Source: Pedobacter sp. WC2423
GTDB lineage: Bacteria; Bacteroidota; Bacteroidia; Sphingobacteriales; Sphingobacteriaceae
Length of the DNA stretch: 64,000 nucleotides
Direction: 5' to 3'
Assembly: GCF_040822065.1 (NCBI RefSeq)
Contig: NZ_CP162005.1
Location: forward strand, 4,278,001 to 4,342,000
In this document: in pieces, positions 16,996-26,441 of the stretch
Layout: each line of letters opens with the position of its first letter
Position numbering within the stretch: the stretch's first letter is position 1
Made by a program: the position numbers and the translations under genes
The notes under the pieces: model-generated
Seen by the model: the letters and a program-made list of their open reading frames with translations, nothing else
Databases searched by the model: none
What the model was told of the DNA's origin: nothing

Positions 16996-17364
16996 ATGGA
17001 ATTAAAAGGAAAAGTGCACGAAATCGGTGCATTACAGCAGGTGAGTGAGACTTTTAAAAAGCGTGATCTCATTATCGAATATGCAGAAAACCCAACTTAT
17101 CCTGAATATATCAGGTTCGAGGCTTTACAAGATAAAACTGCTTTATTTGATAGCTTGAAAACCGGTGATGATGTTGAAGTTTCATTCAATCTGCGCGGTC
17201 GTCCGTGGACAGATAAAATGGGAAAAGTTTCTTATTTTAATAGTTTAGTAGTTTGGCGTATCAATGCACTGACCAACAGTGGTGCAGCGGCTTCAACTCC
17301 ACAATATGCTCCTCCTGCGGATTTAAACAGCGCACCGGGTGAGGAAGATGATCTGCCATTCTAA
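16996..17364 (+). CDS. DUF3127 protein with SSB-like acidic C-terminal tail
   Basis: A 122-aa protein; residues 1-95 match DUF3127, an OB-fold-like family of Bacteroidota (RPWTDKMGKVSYFNSLVVWRI is the conserved core). After a Pro/Ala-rich linker the protein ends GEEDDLPF, which copies the acidic tip of single-stranded DNA-binding protein (typically DDDIPF), the docking site for SSB partners. So it may bind single-stranded nucleic acid and recruit the same proteins. DUF3127 itself has no proven function. Single-gene unit followed by a terminator. Confidence 0.88.
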   Translation: MELKGKVHEIGALQQVSETFKKRDLIIEYAENPTYPEYIRFEALQDKTALFDSLKTGDDVEVSFNLRGRPWTDKMGKVSYFNSLVVWRINALTNSGAAASTPQYAPPADLNSAPGEEDDLPF

Positions 17365-17396
17365 ACCTCTTTTTGAGAAGAATGAAATGGTATAAA

Positions 17397-17429
17397 AATG
17401 CCGGGAAAGATTTCCCGGCATTTTTTTTT
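17397..17429 (+). terminator. Rho-independent terminator
   Basis: An 11-bp perfect stem (17397-17407 with 17412-17422), 4-nt loop and nine T, 32 nt after the DUF3127 stop. Confidence 0.93.
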
Positions 17430-17496
17430 GGGCCTGGAATTTGAACCTTACGTGTTAAATTTTGTTAAAATAGAACTTATTGCCTGAGTCTATGCT

Positions 17497-17504
17497 TATT
17501 TTTG
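17497..17504 (+). promoter_or_regulatory. -7 box TATTTTTG of the two-component operon
   Basis: Match to TAnnTTTG, 10 nt before the kinase ATG, giving a leader of only about 6 nt. The -33 element is not evident. Confidence 0.4.
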
Positions 17505-17514
17505 AGTTTCGATA

Positions 17515-19341
17515 ATGAAAAAGAGAAGTCTTTGGCTAATCACCGCCCTCATGACCATAGCTCTGCTTGGTGTGTTTGTAATGCAGCTGTATTACATCAG
17601 GGAAGCCTACAGACTTAAATCCCAGCTTTTCGAGCAGGAAGTTAACCAGGTGCTGAGTGCTGTTGCCGACAAAGTACAACGTTTAAATGCGGTAAACCAT
17701 ATCAATAGAAAAGATCTGGAATGGCGTATAAAAATGGAAAATCAGCGTCGTGACCGTACCCGCAGGCTGATTGACCTGGATCAGAATTATAAAGAATTAG
17801 AAAGAAAAAGAAAATACGATCAGCGCAAGCAGATGATTGATGAACTCAATTATCAGGATGAGATGATCCGCAAAATGTACCTGAGCCCGACTATAATTTC
17901 TGAAGCTGATTTTTATGCACTGGAAAACCGGGCCACAACACCGCTGAATGTCGATGTGAACGTAGGTTTTGATGCCAATCTGAATATGATTGGGAGTAAT
18001 GTGCAGAAAACTTTCCGGCTTGGATCTGTTAAAACATTTGACATAGAGCCTAAAAAATTGCCAGACAGTATTCGCTATCTGGTTTATAGCCGTTATGACA
18101 GCAGGCCCTTAAGAGTTTCTTTGCCTAGTTTAAACGGGGATATGCGGTTAAAATTCAGGGTAGAAGATGAGATTGCCAACAGGCGAAGAAATCATGCTCT
18201 GAAAGAATTACAGGCAGATACCGTAAGATTACTGAATGAAGGTAGTTTTAATGTCCTGGAAGCAGCAGCTAAAGAAATGAGTCAGCTGGACATTCCATTG
18301 GCGCAGCGTGTTTCGAAAGGAACGCTGGATACTTTACTGCGTGCAGAACTGGCGAATAAAAATATCAATCTTGCTTATGATTTCTGGTTAAAAAGTCTGG
18401 TCAGTGACCGGTTGGTCTTCCGTAAAATATCTTCTCTGCGGGGAGAAATTTTGCCTGCCAATACTTATAAAACAGCTCTTTTCAGTAATGATGTATTGAG
18501 AGATCCCGGTATGTTGTATATTAATTTTCCGAACAAAAGTGCGGCCATCTTTAATAACCTGAGTGTAACGATGGCCTCTTCTGCAGGTTTACTGATCGTA
18601 CTGATTTCTATTTTCTCTTATACGCTTTATGCCATATTAAGACAGAAAAAAATTGCTGAGATGAAGACGGATTTCATCAACAATATGACCCATGAATTCA
18701 AGACTCCGGTATCTACGATCATGATTGCCAGTGAAGCGCTCAGAGATCCTGAAATTCAGCAGGACAAGTCACGTATAAGCAGGCTTGCGGGAATTATATA
18801 TGATGAAAATGTACGGTTAGGTAACCATATTGAGCGGGTACTGAGTATTGCAAGACTGGATAAGAAGGAATTAAAGTTAGAGACGGAAGATGTAGAAATG
18901 AATGAGCTGATTGCTGCAGTGGCAGATAGTATGAGCCTTCAGTTGCAGAAAAAAGAAGCGACCCTGATTTTAAATCTTAACGCATCCAATGCATTGGTAA
19001 CAGGAGATGAACTGCATTTGTCCAATGTAATTTATAACTTAATAGACAATGCAAACAAATACAGTATTGATGCGCCTCAGATTACCTTAAGTACAAGAAA
19101 TACTGGTAAATGTCTTTTTATAAACATCGAGGATAAAGGGATCGGAATGACAAAAGAGCAATGTAAACGTGCTTTTGATCAGTTTTACAGGGTGCCCACA
19201 GGTAATTTACATGATGTAAAAGGATTTGGGCTCGGTTTAAATTACGTTCAGGATATTATTACCCAGATGAACGGGACAATCAAGTTGAAGAGTGAAAAGG
19301 ATAAAGGAACAATATTTGAAATAATCATACCCCTAAAATAA
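17515..19341 (+). CDS. Sensor histidine kinase with large periplasmic domain
   Basis: N-terminal membrane helix (about residues 7-27), a periplasmic domain to about residue 350 whose first part is very rich in Arg, Lys, Gln and Glu and probably coiled-coil, then a second helix (SAGLLIVLISIFSYTLYAI). HisKA follows with FINNMTHEFKTPVSTIM (His393), then HATPase motifs NLIDNANKYS, DKGIGMT and GFGLGLNYV. The next gene, 13 nt on, is its OmpR-type regulator. The kinase family is common in Bacteroidota; the signal is unknown. Confidence 0.92.
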   Translation: MKKRSLWLITALMTIALLGVFVMQLYYIREAYRLKSQLFEQEVNQVLSAVADKVQRLNAVNHINRKDLEWRIKMENQRRDRTRRLIDLDQNYKELERKRKYDQRKQMIDELNYQDEMIRKMYLSPTIISEADFYALENRATTPLNVDVNVGFDANLNMIGSNVQKTFRLGSVKTFDIEPKKLPDSIRYLVYSRYDSRPLRVSLPSLNGDMRLKFRVEDEIANRRRNHALKELQADTVRLLNEGSFNVLEAAAKEMSQLDIPLAQRVSKGTLDTLLRAELANKNINLAYDFWLKSLVSDRLVFRKISSLRGEILPANTYKTALFSNDVLRDPGMLYINFPNKSAAIFNNLSVTMASSAGLLIVLISIFSYTLYAILRQKKIAEMKTDFINNMTHEFKTPVSTIMIASEALRDPEIQQDKSRISRLAGIIYDENVRLGNHIERVLSIARLDKKELKLETEDVEMNELIAAVADSMSLQLQKKEATLILNLNASNALVTGDELHLSNVIYNLIDNANKYSIDAPQITLSTRNTGKCLFINIEDKGIGMTKEQCKRAFDQFYRVPTGNLHDVKGFGLGLNYVQDIITQMNGTIKLKSEKDKGTIFEIIIPLK

Positions 19342-19354
19342 CGCAATATTACTT

Positions 19355-20047
19355 ATGAAAATTCTATTGGTAGAAGATGATCCTAATCTTGGAATGCTGT
19401 TGCAGGACTATTTACAGCTAAAGGGTAAATTCGATGTAGTGTTATGTGTTGATGGTGAGGAAGGGCTCCGTGCTTTTAATAAACAAGCTTTCGATTTATG
19501 CATTCTCGATGTAATGATGCCTAAAAAGGATGGTTTTGCTTTGGGTAAGGAAATCAGGAAAGTCAATGAAAATATCCCTATAATTTTTGCTACGGCAAAA
19601 GCAATGATGGAAGATAAGGCCTCTGCCTATGATTTAGGGGGTGATGATTACATTACAAAACCTTTCCGTATTGAAGAACTCTTGCTTAGAATTAATGCGC
19701 TATTGAAGCGTGTATCTGCTAAAGAAACCAAGGTTGCTGCACCTGTTCAGTCTCAGTTTCAGATTGGTAGTTATACTTTTGATTATACGACACAACTGAT
19801 TCAGCATAACGGACAGCAGCAAAAACTTTCGACCAAGGAAGCCGAGTTGTTACAATTGCTCTGCTTAAAGCAGAATGCGGTGCTTACCCGGGAAGAAGCT
19901 TTGCTAAGTATCTGGCATGATGACAATTACTTTAACGGAAGAAGTATGGATGTATTCCTGAGCAAACTTCGTAAGTACTTAAAAGAAGATCCGAAAGTAG
20001 AGATCTTAAATGTACATGGCAAGGGCTATAAGCTTTTGATTAATTAG
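19355..20047 (+). CDS. OmpR/PhoB-family response regulator
   Basis: Receiver domain (residues 1-120) with acidic pocket EDD at 7-9, phospho-acceptor Asp52 in LCILDVMMPKKDG, and the conserved Lys in YITKPFRIEELL. A winged-helix DNA-binding domain follows (LSTKEAELLQLLCLKQNAVLTREEAL ... SMDVFLSKLRKYLKEDP ... GKGYKLLIN). It pairs with the kinase directly upstream. Its target genes are not evident from the neighbours. Confidence 0.95.
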   Translation: MKILLVEDDPNLGMLLQDYLQLKGKFDVVLCVDGEEGLRAFNKQAFDLCILDVMMPKKDGFALGKEIRKVNENIPIIFATAKAMMEDKASAYDLGGDDYITKPFRIEELLLRINALLKRVSAKETKVAAPVQSQFQIGSYTFDYTTQLIQHNGQQQKLSTKEAELLQLLCLKQNAVLTREEALLSIWHDDNYFNGRSMDVFLSKLRKYLKEDPKVEILNVHGKGYKLLIN

Positions 20048-20062
20048 TAAAAAATATTTTGG

Positions 20063-20099
20063 TTAAAAGCCGTTTTCCGGAAGGAAAACGGCTTTTTGT
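20063..20099 (+). terminator. Rho-independent terminator with GNRA-type loop
   Basis: A 14-bp perfect stem (20065-20078 with 20083-20096) closed by a GGAA tetraloop, followed by T residues. It ends the two-component operon. Confidence 0.9.
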
Positions 20100-20177
20100 T
20101 GTTTAACAATAATTTATTTGTATTTATAGATTAATTATTTAAATTAGAGTTATAAAATCTTATTTAAATTAACGCTC

Positions 20178-21296
20178 ATGGAAAAAAGAAATCTACTCTT
20201 AATGGTTGGTTTACTGACTATTGGTTTTATTTCCTGCCAAAAAAAAGAAAATCCTAAAACGGTTGATACGAATACTGAAATATCAGCTTCAGCTAAGGCA
20301 AAAATCAATAAATTAGGCTTTAGCGCTGCTGGAGCTCAAAAAGTACCAGGAGGGTATTTAGTAGAAGGTGATATCCTTTTGACTGAAAAAATCCTGGATG
20401 AAAATCCGGTAACAAGCCTTTTGAATATTGCTAAAACAGAACATTACAGGACCACCAATGTGGTGAAAAGCATGCCGCGGGTTTTTACAATATCAGTATC
20501 AAATTTACCAGCTATTTATAGTGATGCGACAAATTTAATGATTGAAAGGTATAATCAGCTTGGTCTTAGAATCTCTTTCCAACGTGCAAATACCGGTACA
20601 ATCGGGGACATTAATGTTGTTGGATTTAACCAGGGTCCGAATGGTAATCAGATTGTTCTGGGGTCATCTGGTTTTCCAACAGCAGCAGGGCAGCCCTATA
20701 ATGAGATCAAAATGAATACCAACGAAGCTGCATATGGTACAAATCCGGAATTGTCAAATCTGACTTCGGTATTGCAGCATGAAGTTGGACACACGATTGG
20801 TCTGCGTCATACTGATCTGGCAAACAGAGCTTACAGCTGCGGTGGGCAGGCTGTTAATGAAGGCGCTTCTCTGGAAGGTGCTGTATTTATACCAGGTACA
20901 CCCTCTGGTGCTGATGCGGGATCATTTATGCTGGCCTGTTTAAATGGAGGAAACAGGACTTTTAATAACAATGATATTGTTGCATTGAACTATTTATATG
21001 GGACTACTACACCTCGTATTTTCGGGTATGGCAGTGGTTACAGAGGGCAAGAATATTCATTTACTGTATACGGATCGGTTTTGGGTGATACTTTTGCATG
21101 GACCGTAAGTAGTAACGGGGCCACAATTACCAGTGGTCAAAATACGCAAACTGTGAATGTTATTTTGAAAAACATTGCTGGCACAGCTCCTTATACCTAT
21201 CCTGTGAGCGTTTTAATAACCAGTCTGGATGGGACAACCAGAACTGCTACTTTCATTGCACCTTCTAAATATTGCGGAGGGAACTGTCCGCTTTAA
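20178..21296 (+). CDS. Zinc metzincin-type protease lipoprotein (M57-like)
   Basis: Signal peptide II with lipobox GFISC (Cys20), then a protease domain. The metzincin zinc motif HEVGHTIGLRH (His201, Glu202, His205, His211) matches HExxHxxGxxH and resembles the dual-action HEIGH peptidases (family M57). C-terminal to it, from about residue 285, is an Ig/PKD-like beta domain (GYRGQEYSFTVYGSVLGDTFAWTVSSNG). The protein ends with Cys-rich CGGNCPL. Surface or periplasmic peptidase; substrate unknown. It stands alone, with its own AT-rich leader. Confidence 0.87.
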   Translation: MEKRNLLLMVGLLTIGFISCQKKENPKTVDTNTEISASAKAKINKLGFSAAGAQKVPGGYLVEGDILLTEKILDENPVTSLLNIAKTEHYRTTNVVKSMPRVFTISVSNLPAIYSDATNLMIERYNQLGLRISFQRANTGTIGDINVVGFNQGPNGNQIVLGSSGFPTAAGQPYNEIKMNTNEAAYGTNPELSNLTSVLQHEVGHTIGLRHTDLANRAYSCGGQAVNEGASLEGAVFIPGTPSGADAGSFMLACLNGGNRTFNNNDIVALNYLYGTTTPRIFGYGSGYRGQEYSFTVYGSVLGDTFAWTVSSNGATITSGQNTQTVNVILKNIAGTAPYTYPVSVLITSLDGTTRTATFIAPSKYCGGNCPL

Positions 21297-21321
21297 ACAA
21301 AGCAAATGTTGCGTATTAACA

Positions 21322-21352
21322 GGACGGGTCTGGTAAAATTCCGGACCCGTCC
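21322..21352. terminator. GC-rich hairpin after the metzincin gene
   Basis: A 12-bp stem with one G.T pair (21322-21333 with 21341-21352) and a 7-nt loop, 26 nt after the stop. No T-run follows, so termination would be inefficient or rho-dependent. Confidence 0.45.
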
Positions 21353-21403
21353 AATTAATAATAAACTACCAGGTGTAATTAATTAGTTTAAAGAAAGCTT
21401 TAG

Positions 21404-21411
21404 TACCTTTG
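21404..21411 (+). promoter_or_regulatory. -7 box TACCTTTG for the Pif1-like helicase
   Basis: Match to TAnnTTTG, 22 nt before the ATG at 21434. It supports that ATG over the GTG at 21425, though both remain downstream of the predicted transcription start. Confidence 0.4.
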
Positions 21412-21433
21412 CTTTTCAACAACGGTGCAAAAT

Positions 21434-23689
21434 ATGAGTGAATACAACCCTGCTGAGCTAGCGGCTAAATTTATCAATTACACTTCAAGGCATATCTTTC
21501 TGACAGGGAAAGCTGGAACCGGGAAGACTACATTTTTGAGGAATTTAATTGAGCTGACACATAAAAAAGCGGTTATTGTAGCCCCGACCGGGATTGCTGC
21601 GATTAATGCTGCAGGGGTAACGATCCATTCGCTGTTTCAGCTTCCTTTTGGAACATATCTGCCTAAACAGCCTGCTGTTGAGCCTGTTAATCAGCAGTAT
21701 AATACACCGAGATCCATCGTTCGTCATTTACAGATGAACACGACCAAAAGAAGAATATTTCAGGACCTTGAATTACTGATCATCGATGAAGTGAGTATGT
21801 TGCGCGCCGATTTACTGGATGCGATTGATATGGTACTGCGTTATATCAGAAGGAACAATGCCAGCTTTGGCGGGGTACAGGTCTTGTTTATCGGAGACCT
21901 TCACCAATTACCTCCGGTTGTCAAATCTAATGAGTGGCAGCTTTTAGGCGAGTTTTATAAGAGTGTCTATTTCTTTGATGCGCATGCATTGTATCATAAT
22001 CCTCCGGTATATATTGAGCTGGAGAAGATCTACAGACAGGCAGATTCTGTATTCATCGATTTATTAAATAACCTCAGAAATAATGAAATCACAGCAGAGA
22101 ATATTACGCTGCTGGAGAAGTATTATAAAGCTGGTTTTGAACCGGCAAAAGACGATAAATATATCACACTGACTACCCATAACCAACGTGCAGACACTTT
22201 AAATAAGAAAAGTCTGGAAGAGCTTGGCGGGAAGTCTTATTTCTTCAAGGCCACTGTAGAAGATGAGTTTTCTGAAAACTCTTATCCGGCCGAACATCTG
22301 CTGGAATTGAAACTCGGTGCCCAGATTATGTTTATCAAGAATGATCAGAGTGGTGACCGCCGTTATTTTAATGGAAAAATAGCTACTGTTATTCGTCTGG
22401 GCGAGGATGCAATAGAAGTAGAAACAGAAGGGGAGCGGGAAAAGATTATCCTGGAGAAGTTTACCTGGAAGAATATAAGATACAGCAATCATAAGGTCAC
22501 GAATGAGATCGAAGAAGAGGTTATTGGTAAGTTTATCCAGTATCCGATTAAACTGGCCTGGGCAATTACTGTACATAAAAGCCAGGGTTTAACATTTGAC
22601 AAAGCCATCATTGATATCGGGAATGCTTTTGCACCGGGACAGATTTATGTAGCCTTGTCACGTTTGCGGTCGCTGGATGGTTTAGTACTGACCTCTCAGA
22701 TTTCAAGAACAGGAATCAGACAGGATCAGAATGTCGCTTTGTTCTCTAAGAACAAACAGCAGGAGGAGGAGTTGAAGGAACAGATTACACAGGAGAGTCA
22801 GATTTTTCTGAAAAGTTACCTGATCACCTGTTTCGACTTAACACCGCTTGATAATTACGTTTATGAGCATGTGCATTCTTACAGTAAGGATATCAATAAA
22901 TCTTCCAAGCAAAAACATGTCAAATGGGCTCAGCTGTTGCTAAAAGATCTGAGTGAAATTAAGGCCAATGCGAATAAATTCCTTGCGCAGCTTCAGCGCT
23001 TGTGCAGTGACCAGTCTACTGATGGACTGGCTAATCTGCTGGTCAGAACTACAGCCGCTGAGAATTATTTTAATCCGCTTATCCTGGATCTTTCCAGACG
23101 TATTTTTGAACGGATGGAACTGGTGAAACAAGATAAGCAGGTTACCGCTTTCCTGACTGAATTACTAGAGATGGAATCGTTGTTTTACGAGCAATTCAAA
23201 AAGATAAGAAAGGCTACAGGTTTATTACAGGCCACCATCAACGGAACAGATTTCACGAAAACTGATGTCGGTTCTTTATTGAATCAGAAAGAGCGCGAAG
23301 CACAGATGAAATCTGTGTATGCGATGCCAAATAAATTAGACTTTACGGCTAAAAAGGAAAGAACAAAGAAAACAGCAACGCCTAAAGCGCCAAAAGAAGA
23401 TACCAAAGTAGTCTCTCTGGAGTTGTTTTTAAAAGGGAAAACTATTGTTGAGATCGCTGAGGAGCGGAAAATGGTGATTGGAACAATAGAAGGACACCTT
23501 GCGCATTATGTGGCTTTACAGGAGATTTCTGCTAAAGACATTTTGGGCCGTAAAAAGCTGGACAATATACTTGAAGCCATCAGGGAGTTGAAAACCATGA
23601 GTCTGGCACCCATCAGAGATCATCTGGGCAAGAACTTTACTTTTGGGGAAATTAAGATAGGCATTGCTGCCCATCTGGCTGAAAGTTAA
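21434..23689 (+). CDS. Pif1-like AAA+ DNA helicase with C-terminal HTH
   Basis: Superfamily 1B helicase. Walker A GKAGTGKTTFL, motif Ia APTGIAAINAAGVTIHSLF, Walker B LLIIDEVSML, motif III FIGDLHQLPPV, and the C-terminal UvrD-like part with WAITVHKSQGLTFDKAIID and YVALSRLRSLDGL. After about residue 470 comes a long helical region, and residues 665-745 form an HTH_40-type winged helix (LFLKGKTIVEIAEERKMVIGTIEGHLAHY) as found at the end of some RecQ proteins. Acts 5'-3' on DNA by family; cellular role unproven. I take ATG 21434 (MSEYNP), with GTG 21425 possible. Confidence 0.9.
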   Translation: MSEYNPAELAAKFINYTSRHIFLTGKAGTGKTTFLRNLIELTHKKAVIVAPTGIAAINAAGVTIHSLFQLPFGTYLPKQPAVEPVNQQYNTPRSIVRHLQMNTTKRRIFQDLELLIIDEVSMLRADLLDAIDMVLRYIRRNNASFGGVQVLFIGDLHQLPPVVKSNEWQLLGEFYKSVYFFDAHALYHNPPVYIELEKIYRQADSVFIDLLNNLRNNEITAENITLLEKYYKAGFEPAKDDKYITLTTHNQRADTLNKKSLEELGGKSYFFKATVEDEFSENSYPAEHLLELKLGAQIMFIKNDQSGDRRYFNGKIATVIRLGEDAIEVETEGEREKIILEKFTWKNIRYSNHKVTNEIEEEVIGKFIQYPIKLAWAITVHKSQGLTFDKAIIDIGNAFAPGQIYVALSRLRSLDGLVLTSQISRTGIRQDQNVALFSKNKQQEEELKEQITQESQIFLKSYLITCFDLTPLDNYVYEHVHSYSKDINKSSKQKHVKWAQLLLKDLSEIKANANKFLAQLQRLCSDQSTDGLANLLVRTTAAENYFNPLILDLSRRIFERMELVKQDKQVTAFLTELLEMESLFYEQFKKIRKATGLLQATINGTDFTKTDVGSLLNQKEREAQMKSVYAMPNKLDFTAKKERTKKTATPKAPKEDTKVVSLELFLKGKTIVEIAEERKMVIGTIEGHLAHYVALQEISAKDILGRKKLDNILEAIRELKTMSLAPIRDHLGKNFTFGEIKIGIAAHLAES

Positions 23690-23695
23690 AGGTGT

Positions 23696-24502
23696 TTAAT
23701 ATTTTCCTTCGAAAACCAGTTCTGCCGGGCCGCATAAAAATACTTTGGTGAATTCATGTCCGTCATACTGGAAGCCAACACGAAGGTTTCCGCCCAGTAC
23801 TTCTATCTCGGTTACCTGGCTGCCGGTTTTTCCATGATGTTTAGCCATAGCCAGTGCAACAGCAGTAACCCCGGTTCCGCACGCAAAAGTTTCGTCTTCT
23901 ACGCCACGTTCAAAAGTGCGTATAAACAGATGGTCACCTTTGTCTTCTACGAAATTTACATTAATTCCGTCTTTTTTATAAGTCGCATTGTTACGGATCA
24001 TGGTGCCTTGTTTAAAGACATCCATTTCTTTAAGTGCAGTGACCTGTGTTACATAGTGCGGAGAACCTGTATTGAGTACATAAGCTTCCCCGTCTCTGCC
24101 AATTTGATATACATCGATCATTTGCAGATCAACCCAGTTCCCTTTCTCTGAAATTTTGGCATAATGAGGGCCGTCAACTGCCAGAAAGTTAGTTTGCGTG
24201 TCTATAATGCCTAAATGTTTAGCGAAGGCTACGATACATCTTCCCCCGTTTCCACACATGCTGCCCAGGTTTCCGTCTGCATTGAAATAAAGCATTTCAA
24301 AATCGTATGCTGAGTGACTCTGAAGCAGCATTAAACCGTCTGCACCAATACCAAAACGCCTGTCACACAGTTGGTGAACAAGATTATTATCCTTATATTG
24401 AAATGTTTGGAGACGGTTATCGATTAAAACAAAATCATTGCCTGCACCCTGATATTTATAGAAATGTAGTTTTGACGGATCAGTGGGGTTGGTATTTAAC
24501 AT
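23696..24502 (-). CDS. dapF: Diaminopimelate epimerase
   Basis: Converts LL- to meso-diaminopimelate, the last shared step before lysine and peptidoglycan. Both catalytic cysteines are present: Cys83 in SMCGNGGRC and Cys208 in FACGTGVTA. Substrate contacts GAGNDFVLID and RTFERGVEDET match the family. Length 268 aa is normal. It converges on the helicase gene with 6 nt between stops and is divergent from the HtrA gene. meso-DAP use agrees with the Gram-negative envelope implied by LptE and the OmpA-family protein. Confidence 0.97.
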   Translation of the reverse strand: MLNTNPTDPSKLHFYKYQGAGNDFVLIDNRLQTFQYKDNNLVHQLCDRRFGIGADGLMLLQSHSAYDFEMLYFNADGNLGSMCGNGGRCIVAFAKHLGIIDTQTNFLAVDGPHYAKISEKGNWVDLQMIDVYQIGRDGEAYVLNTGSPHYVTQVTALKEMDVFKQGTMIRNNATYKKDGINVNFVEDKGDHLFIRTFERGVEDETFACGTGVTAVALAMAKHHGKTGSQVTEIEVLGGNLRVGFQYDGHEFTKVFLCGPAELVFEGKY

Positions 24503-24554
24503 TTTTTAACAATTAAGAGATGTTTCAATGACACAAATATCGTTGTATTGGTAT

Positions 24555-24562
24555 TAACTTTG
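24555..24562 (+). promoter_or_regulatory. -7 box TAACTTTG upstream of the HtrA gene
   Basis: Match to TAnnTTTG in the dapF-htrA divergent region; it would give a leader of about 120 nt. No -33 TTTG at the usual spacing, so moderate support only. Confidence 0.35.
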
Positions 24563-24688
24563 AGTCATACGAACAAAAGAAATACACATCAATGAAATTT
24601 GCATGAGTTTTAATGCTCAAATTAATGAATTAAGTTAAGCCTGTGCAAGCTTTGATACCATTAAATACATAAATTAACAAACATACTG

Positions 24689-26224
24689 ATGAAAAAAATA
24701 GCATTCATAGTTTTAGCTGCATTCATTGGAGGTGCAGTAGCAATTGGCGGTTATAAAATGTTTGAACGCAGTACAAGCGGAATGACATTGACTGAAAAGC
24801 AAAATGTTCTTTTTGCAAGTAACCCGGTAAAAATTTCTTCAACGGGGGCAGTTGACTTCGTTCAGGCTGCGGCGGCGGTTTCCCCGGCGGTAGTACATAT
24901 CAGAACAACATTTAAGGCAGAAGGCTCAGACGGAGGAGGCTCGGGCTCTCCGATGGATATGATGGAAGAATTCTTCGGCGGCCGTGGAGGCAGAAGGTCA
25001 CGTGCGCCAAGGGCCGCTTCTGGTTCGGGTGTGATCTTAACACCTGATGGTTATATTGTAACCAATAACCACGTGGTAGACAATGCAGATAAAATTCAGG
25101 TAGTGCTTTCAGACCGCCGTAAAGTAGAAGCTAAGGTAATTGGCAGAGATCCGAATACAGACCTTGCTTTAATCAAAGTAGATGCTTCAGATTTACCAGT
25201 AGTAAAAATGGGTAACTCTGATAATGTTCAGGTGGGAGAATGGGTATTGGCTGTAGGCTTCCCATTGGATTTACAAACTACGGTAACCGCTGGTATTGTC
25301 AGTGCTAAATCCCGTGCAATCGGTATTTTAAACAGAGATCAGCAGCCTACTGAAGAGGAATATGAAGAATATCAGCGTACAGGTAAAGCACCAGCAAGAA
25401 CAAACAGTGCAATTGAGTCTTATATTCAGACTGATGCAGCCATTAACCCTGGAAACAGTGGTGGTGCACTAGTGAATGCAAACGGTGAGCTGATTGGAAT
25501 CAATGCAGCAATCGCTTCTCAAACGGGTACAAATGAAGGATATGGATTTGCTATTCCTGTAAACCTTGCTAAAAAAATCTTAGAAGATTTCAAAAAATAC
25601 GGCAGTGTAAAACGCGGTTATGTAGGGGTTACTTTCCAGGAATTGAATGCTGATGCAGCAGAAAATCTGAAAATCAGTGATGTTTCAGGTCTGTATGTAA
25701 ATGATGTGATGCCAAATGGTGGTGGCGCAGCTGCAGGAATTAAAAAAGGAGATATCATCAAAAAAGTAGAAGGCAGAGAAGTTTTTGCTTCCCCTGATCT
25801 TCAGGAAAAAATTGGTCGCATGAGTCCTGGTGATAAAGTGCAGCTGACTATTTCCAGAGATGGCAAAGAGCAGAACGTAAACGTTACTTTGAAAGGTGAT
25901 GAAAGCTTAAATAAAGCAAAAACTCTGGTTGCTGCAAAAACAACAGGTACAACAATGAGTAAACTGGGTGCTTCATTTGCACCAGCTTCACCAGCAATCA
26001 AAGCTAAATTTGGTGTTAAAAACGGAGTTGTAGTAACAGGTGTTGAGCCTGGTAAGGCATTTGATAACCTGGATATCCCAAAAGGATTGTTAGTGACCAG
26101 TATCAATGGGAAACCAGTAAACAGTGCTAAAGATGTGGAGGCAGCATTGCCAACTTCTAAAAACGGAAAGACAACTGTAGCGGGAATCGGACCTAATGGA
26201 AATTACACTTTCAGTTTTAACTAA
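24689..26224 (+). CDS. DegP/HtrA-type periplasmic serine protease
   Basis: Envelope quality-control protease. One N-terminal hydrophobic segment (signal peptide or anchor), then a trypsin-like domain with the triad His128 (NNHVV), Asp158 (TDLALI) and Ser257 (GNSGGAL). A Gly/Arg-rich insert (residues 88-110, GGRGGRRSRAPRA) corresponds to the flexible LA loop. Two PDZ domains follow (about 300-390 and 420-505). The length, 511 aa, and two PDZ domains match Do-family proteases. It degrades or refolds misfolded periplasmic and outer-membrane proteins; probably stress induced. Confidence 0.95.
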   Translation: MKKIAFIVLAAFIGGAVAIGGYKMFERSTSGMTLTEKQNVLFASNPVKISSTGAVDFVQAAAAVSPAVVHIRTTFKAEGSDGGGSGSPMDMMEEFFGGRGGRRSRAPRAASGSGVILTPDGYIVTNNHVVDNADKIQVVLSDRRKVEAKVIGRDPNTDLALIKVDASDLPVVKMGNSDNVQVGEWVLAVGFPLDLQTTVTAGIVSAKSRAIGILNRDQQPTEEEYEEYQRTGKAPARTNSAIESYIQTDAAINPGNSGGALVNANGELIGINAAIASQTGTNEGYGFAIPVNLAKKILEDFKKYGSVKRGYVGVTFQELNADAAENLKISDVSGLYVNDVMPNGGGAAAGIKKGDIIKKVEGREVFASPDLQEKIGRMSPGDKVQLTISRDGKEQNVNVTLKGDESLNKAKTLVAAKTTGTTMSKLGASFAPASPAIKAKFGVKNGVVVTGVEPGKAFDNLDIPKGLLVTSINGKPVNSAKDVEAALPTSKNGKTTVAGIGPNGNYTFSFN

Positions 26225-26245
26225 AGCATAGGATTTTAAATTTAA

Positions 26246-26281
26246 TGACGGGAAGCAACCACAATTGCTTCCCGTTTTTTT
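26246..26281 (+). terminator. Rho-independent terminator of the HtrA gene
   Basis: An 11-bp perfect stem (26248-26258 with 26265-26275), 6-nt loop and seven T, 21 nt after the stop. Confidence 0.93.
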
Positions 26282-26404
26282 ATGCCCTGTAGTTTGTGTA
26301 ATTTGCACAATAACCCCCTGAAACTATAAAACTTAGAACGTTTCTAAATAGTTTATTTATTGATTTTAACTGGAATTCTTGTATAAATTAAGTCATTTAT
26401 TAAA

Positions 26405-26412
26405 TACTTTTG
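26405..26412 (+). promoter_or_regulatory. -7 box TACTTTTG of the sdhCAB operon
   Basis: Match to TAnnTTTG. Transcription would begin near 26417, which is downstream of the most distal in-frame ATG (26379) and so supports the start at 26442 for sdhC. Leader of about 25 nt. Confidence 0.5.
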
Positions 26413-26441
26413 CAGGAATAGAACTCAAAAATATAAATCTA

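Noticed and set aside
23756..24151. A 131-codon frame opposite dapF
   Set aside because: dapF has both catalytic cysteines and full length; the opposite frame has no features.
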